Below are positions 34,503 through 36,379 of a stretch of 36,379 nucleotides of DNA, piece by piece. The DNA lies in contig JAKANS010000045.1 of the NCBI GenBank assembly GCA_021823625.1, forward strand, positions 1 through 36,379, in the 5' to 3' direction. The position numbers were made by a program, and so were the translations under genes. Under the pieces are notes generated by a model. That model did no database searches, was not told where the DNA came from, and saw only the letters and a list, made by a program, of their open reading frames with translations. Each line of letters opens with the position of its first letter. Positions within the stretch are counted from its first letter, which is position 1. Source of the DNA: a bacterium (GTDB taxonomy: Bacteria; Verrucomicrobiota; Verrucomicrobiia; Limisphaerales; J093).

Positions 34503-36329
34503 GTGCGGCGCGGACCCGATTTTTTCGCTGGCCCGATGCCGGTGATTTCAGCTTCCTTTGGAAGCGTGATTCCGCATTGTTTCGACTCAGTTCCGTTCCC
34601 GCCCCGCAACGGCGCTCCCGAGGGCGATGGGCGGCCACTCAACGACACCCGCGCCACGGTTTTGATTGGCCGGCGTCGGCTCCACTCCGGCTTTCTGCGA
34701 GCCCTGGCTTTCGCCTCGATGCTTTCGTTCCTGTCCGCAAGCGACCGGGCAGGCGCCGCGCCGGCCGCGGAGGCGTTGTTCCGACAAGCCGCCGAGAACG
34801 GTCGCGCGGCCAGCGAGTCTTTCCAGCGTTGCCAGCGTTACGTCGCGGCCTGGTTGACAAAGGCCGATCCGGCGACGGGCCTGATCCCGCGCAATCTCAC
34901 CCAGGACGGCGATTATTGGAACGGCCGCGATGCCGGCGCCGACAATTACCCGTTCATGGTGCTGACGGCGTGGTTCACCGATCGCGCACTCCTGGATGGC
35001 CGGTTGCTCGACATGCTCCACACCGAGCAACGCCTGACCGCGCGCGTGGACCGGTTGCCGGACGATTATTCGTTCTCGAAGCGCGGCTGGCGTCGGCCCG
35101 AAGTGAATTTGGACGAGATCATCTTCGACGGCGCGGAGTACGTGAAGGACGGCCTGATCCCGCTCACCGAATGGCTCGGCCCCAGCCCGTGGTCGGAGCG
35201 CATGACCGGCCTCATCGACGACATCTGGAAACACGCGTGCATCCAGACGCCGTTTGGCGCCGTCCCGACATTGAACTTCGAGGTGAACGGCGACCTGCTC
35301 CAGGCCGGCGCGCGGTTGTACTGGTTTACCGGCGAAGCCAAATACCTCGATTGGGCCACGCGATTGGGCGACTACTACCTCCTCGGCACCAACCATCCAA
35401 CGCGCGACCTCAAGCAGCTTCGCCTCCGCGACCACGGCTGCGAGGTGGTCAATGGCCTGACGGAACTCTACTTCGCCTTGAAGCACGTCCGCCCCGCGAA
35501 AGCCGCGGCGTATCGGGAGCCACTGCACGCGATGTTTGACCGCATCCTCGAGGTTGGCCGCAACGAGCACGGCATGTTGTACGACTGGGTTAATCCCCAG
35601 ACCGGCCAGCATTCGCAGGGCATTTGTGACACCTGGGGTTACGACTTAGACGGCTTTTACACGATGCACTTGCTGGACCACATGCCGGCTTACCGCGCGG
35701 CGGCGCTGAAGGCGATGGGCAGTTTGCAGGCGTACTACACGAATTATCGGTGGGAGGGTGAAAGCGCGGACGGTTACGCGGACTCGATCGAAGGCGCGCT
35801 CAATCTCCTCAACCGCGAACCCGTGGCTTCGGCTGCCGCGTGGGTGGACAGCGAGATGCGCGTGATGTGGGCCAAGCAGAAGCCGGATGGCATCATCGAG
35901 GGCTGGCATGGCGACGGCAACTTCGCCCGCACCACGATCCTGTACGCGCTCTGGAAGACCCAAGGCGCGAGTCTTCATCCGTGGCGGGCGGACGTGCGGA
36001 TTGGCGCGGTGCGGGACGAGGACGGCAGTCTTTACCTCAGTTTCTCGGCCGACCAGGCATGGTCCGGACGCGTGGTGTTCGATCGCCCGCGACACAAGGA
36101 GTTCATGCATCTGCCGCTCGACTATCCGCGCATCAACCAGTTCCCGGAGTGGTTCACCGCGGCGGAGGGCACGGTGTTCGAGGTGGAGGATCTGAGCGCC
36201 CAACGTCATTGGCGAGCGACTGCGAAGGAGCTTACGGCCGGCCTCAGTGTCGAGCTCGCCGCCGGGCAGGAACGGCGCTGGCGGGTGCGGCTTGCGCCGA
36301 GTAGCGCGCCTGTGGACCGAACCAAGTGA
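34503..36329 (+). CDS. Secreted six-hairpin glycosidase-like protein of unknown substrate
   Basis: A long exported protein (608 residues from 34503). A signal-peptide-like stretch occurs only at residues 54-85 (RRLHSGFLRALAFASMLSFL, then SASDRAGAAPA), so the real start may be TTG 34662 or ATG 34536. The mature part is helix-rich with repeated pairs (FQRCQRYVAAWLTKADPATG, DNYPFMVLTAWFTDRALLDG, GARLYWFTGEAKYLDWATRL, VVNGLTELYFALKHVRPAKA, ALKAMGSLQAYYTNYRWEGE), the signature of (alpha/alpha)6 toroid enzymes. The last ~110 residues form a beta-domain. No catalytic pair could be fixed, so lyase, hydrolase or binding functions remain open. Together with the symporter and DUF5060 enzyme it fits glycan degradation. 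Confidence 0.75.
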   Translation: MRRGPDFFAGPMPVISASFGSVIPHCFDSVPFPPRNGAPEGDGRPLNDTRATVLIGRRRLHSGFLRALAFASMLSFLSASDRAGAAPAAEALFRQAAENGRAASESFQRCQRYVAAWLTKADPATGLIPRNLTQDGDYWNGRDAGADNYPFMVLTAWFTDRALLDGRLLDMLHTEQRLTARVDRLPDDYSFSKRGWRRPEVNLDEIIFDGAEYVKDGLIPLTEWLGPSPWSERMTGLIDDIWKHACIQTPFGAVPTLNFEVNGDLLQAGARLYWFTGEAKYLDWATRLGDYYLLGTNHPTRDLKQLRLRDHGCEVVNGLTELYFALKHVRPAKAAAYREPLHAMFDRILEVGRNEHGMLYDWVNPQTGQHSQGICDTWGYDLDGFYTMHLLDHMPAYRAAALKAMGSLQAYYTNYRWEGESADGYADSIEGALNLLNREPVASAAAWVDSEMRVMWAKQKPDGIIEGWHGDGNFARTTILYALWKTQGASLHPWRADVRIGAVRDEDGSLYLSFSADQAWSGRVVFDRPRHKEFMHLPLDYPRINQFPEWFTAAEGTVFEVEDLSAQRHWRATAKELTAGLSVELAAGQERRWRVRLAPSSAPVDRTK

Positions 36330-36370
36330 ACAGAAACGACGCGTACCTGTCTGGCTGTGCCAAACCAAGT

Positions 36371-36379
36371 AGATCGGAA
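36371..36379. other. Likely residual sequencing adapter at the right end
   Basis: The last nine bases, AGATCGGAA, equal the first nine bases of the widely used Illumina adapter (AGATCGGAAGAGC). A random match of this length at the exact end is very unlikely. It suggests the window end is a contig end and that the final bases are not genomic. Confidence 0.7.

Overview
The window is a high-GC, densely packed bacterial segment. It most resembles Verrucomicrobiota, probably the Limisphaerales/Pedosphaera group. The grounds are a zinc-ribbon Ser/Thr kinase coupled to an ECF sigma factor, a DUF5069 gene, a DUF4080-type radical SAM gene, a DUF5060-type secreted glycosidase, a long FG-GAP protein, a RuvC with an N-terminal extension, a lipid-anchored mutarotase beside a sodium:sugar symporter, and palindromic or 'NPKSEIR'-type short repeats. 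This is inference from family content; there is no rRNA or other marker. The window looks like a whole short-read contig. It starts inside an IS630-like transposase, a usual assembly break point, and its last nine bases equal the start of the common Illumina adapter.

Layout. 1-327: transposase start and a short palindromic repeat. 328-2706 (minus): remains of an RND multidrug efflux operon, with the adaptor fused by a deletion-like junction to the C-terminal half of a frameshifted pump. 2885-3787: a beta-hydroxyacid dehydrogenase. 3888-6364: kinase and ECF sigma pair. 6502-9416 (minus): ruvC-ruvA-DUF374 acyltransferase-lipoprotein. 9622-11982: a large unknown protein with an RG-rich head and a probable winged helix, then a frameshifted DUF5069 gene. 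12021-14417: an orphan CbiO-like ATPase diverging from a B12-binding radical SAM protein. 14491-15165: a vapBC toxin-antitoxin locus with a clear operator palindrome. 15169-20441 (minus): Uma2 nuclease, ATP-grasp-like protein, class III PLP enzyme and DUF5060 glycosidase. 20499-21788 (minus): proA, carrying a small tandem-repeat insertion.

21925-25140: symporter, small membrane protein and mutarotase, with a promoter before and a terminator after. 25141-25636 is intergenic and holds a terminator and two repeat structures. 25637-28162: FG-GAP protein, a small possible antitoxin and a TIM-barrel sugar isomerase. 28170-28366: an IS110-type transposase remnant. 28431-32834 (minus): a complete ABC exporter operon (ATPase, FtsX permease, HlyD adaptor). 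33038-34258 (minus): an RlmI-like rRNA methyltransferase. 34503-36329: a secreted six-hairpin-like protein.

The sugar-related genes (symporter, mutarotase, isomerase, DUF5060 enzyme, six-hairpin protein) suggest a polysaccharide-degrading lifestyle. The most unexpected pattern is that both clear frameshifts in the window, in unrelated genes 10 kb apart, fall on the same 9-base string TAAGTACGC and have the same sign. The second candidate for undescribed biology is the ATP-grasp / class III PLP enzyme pair.
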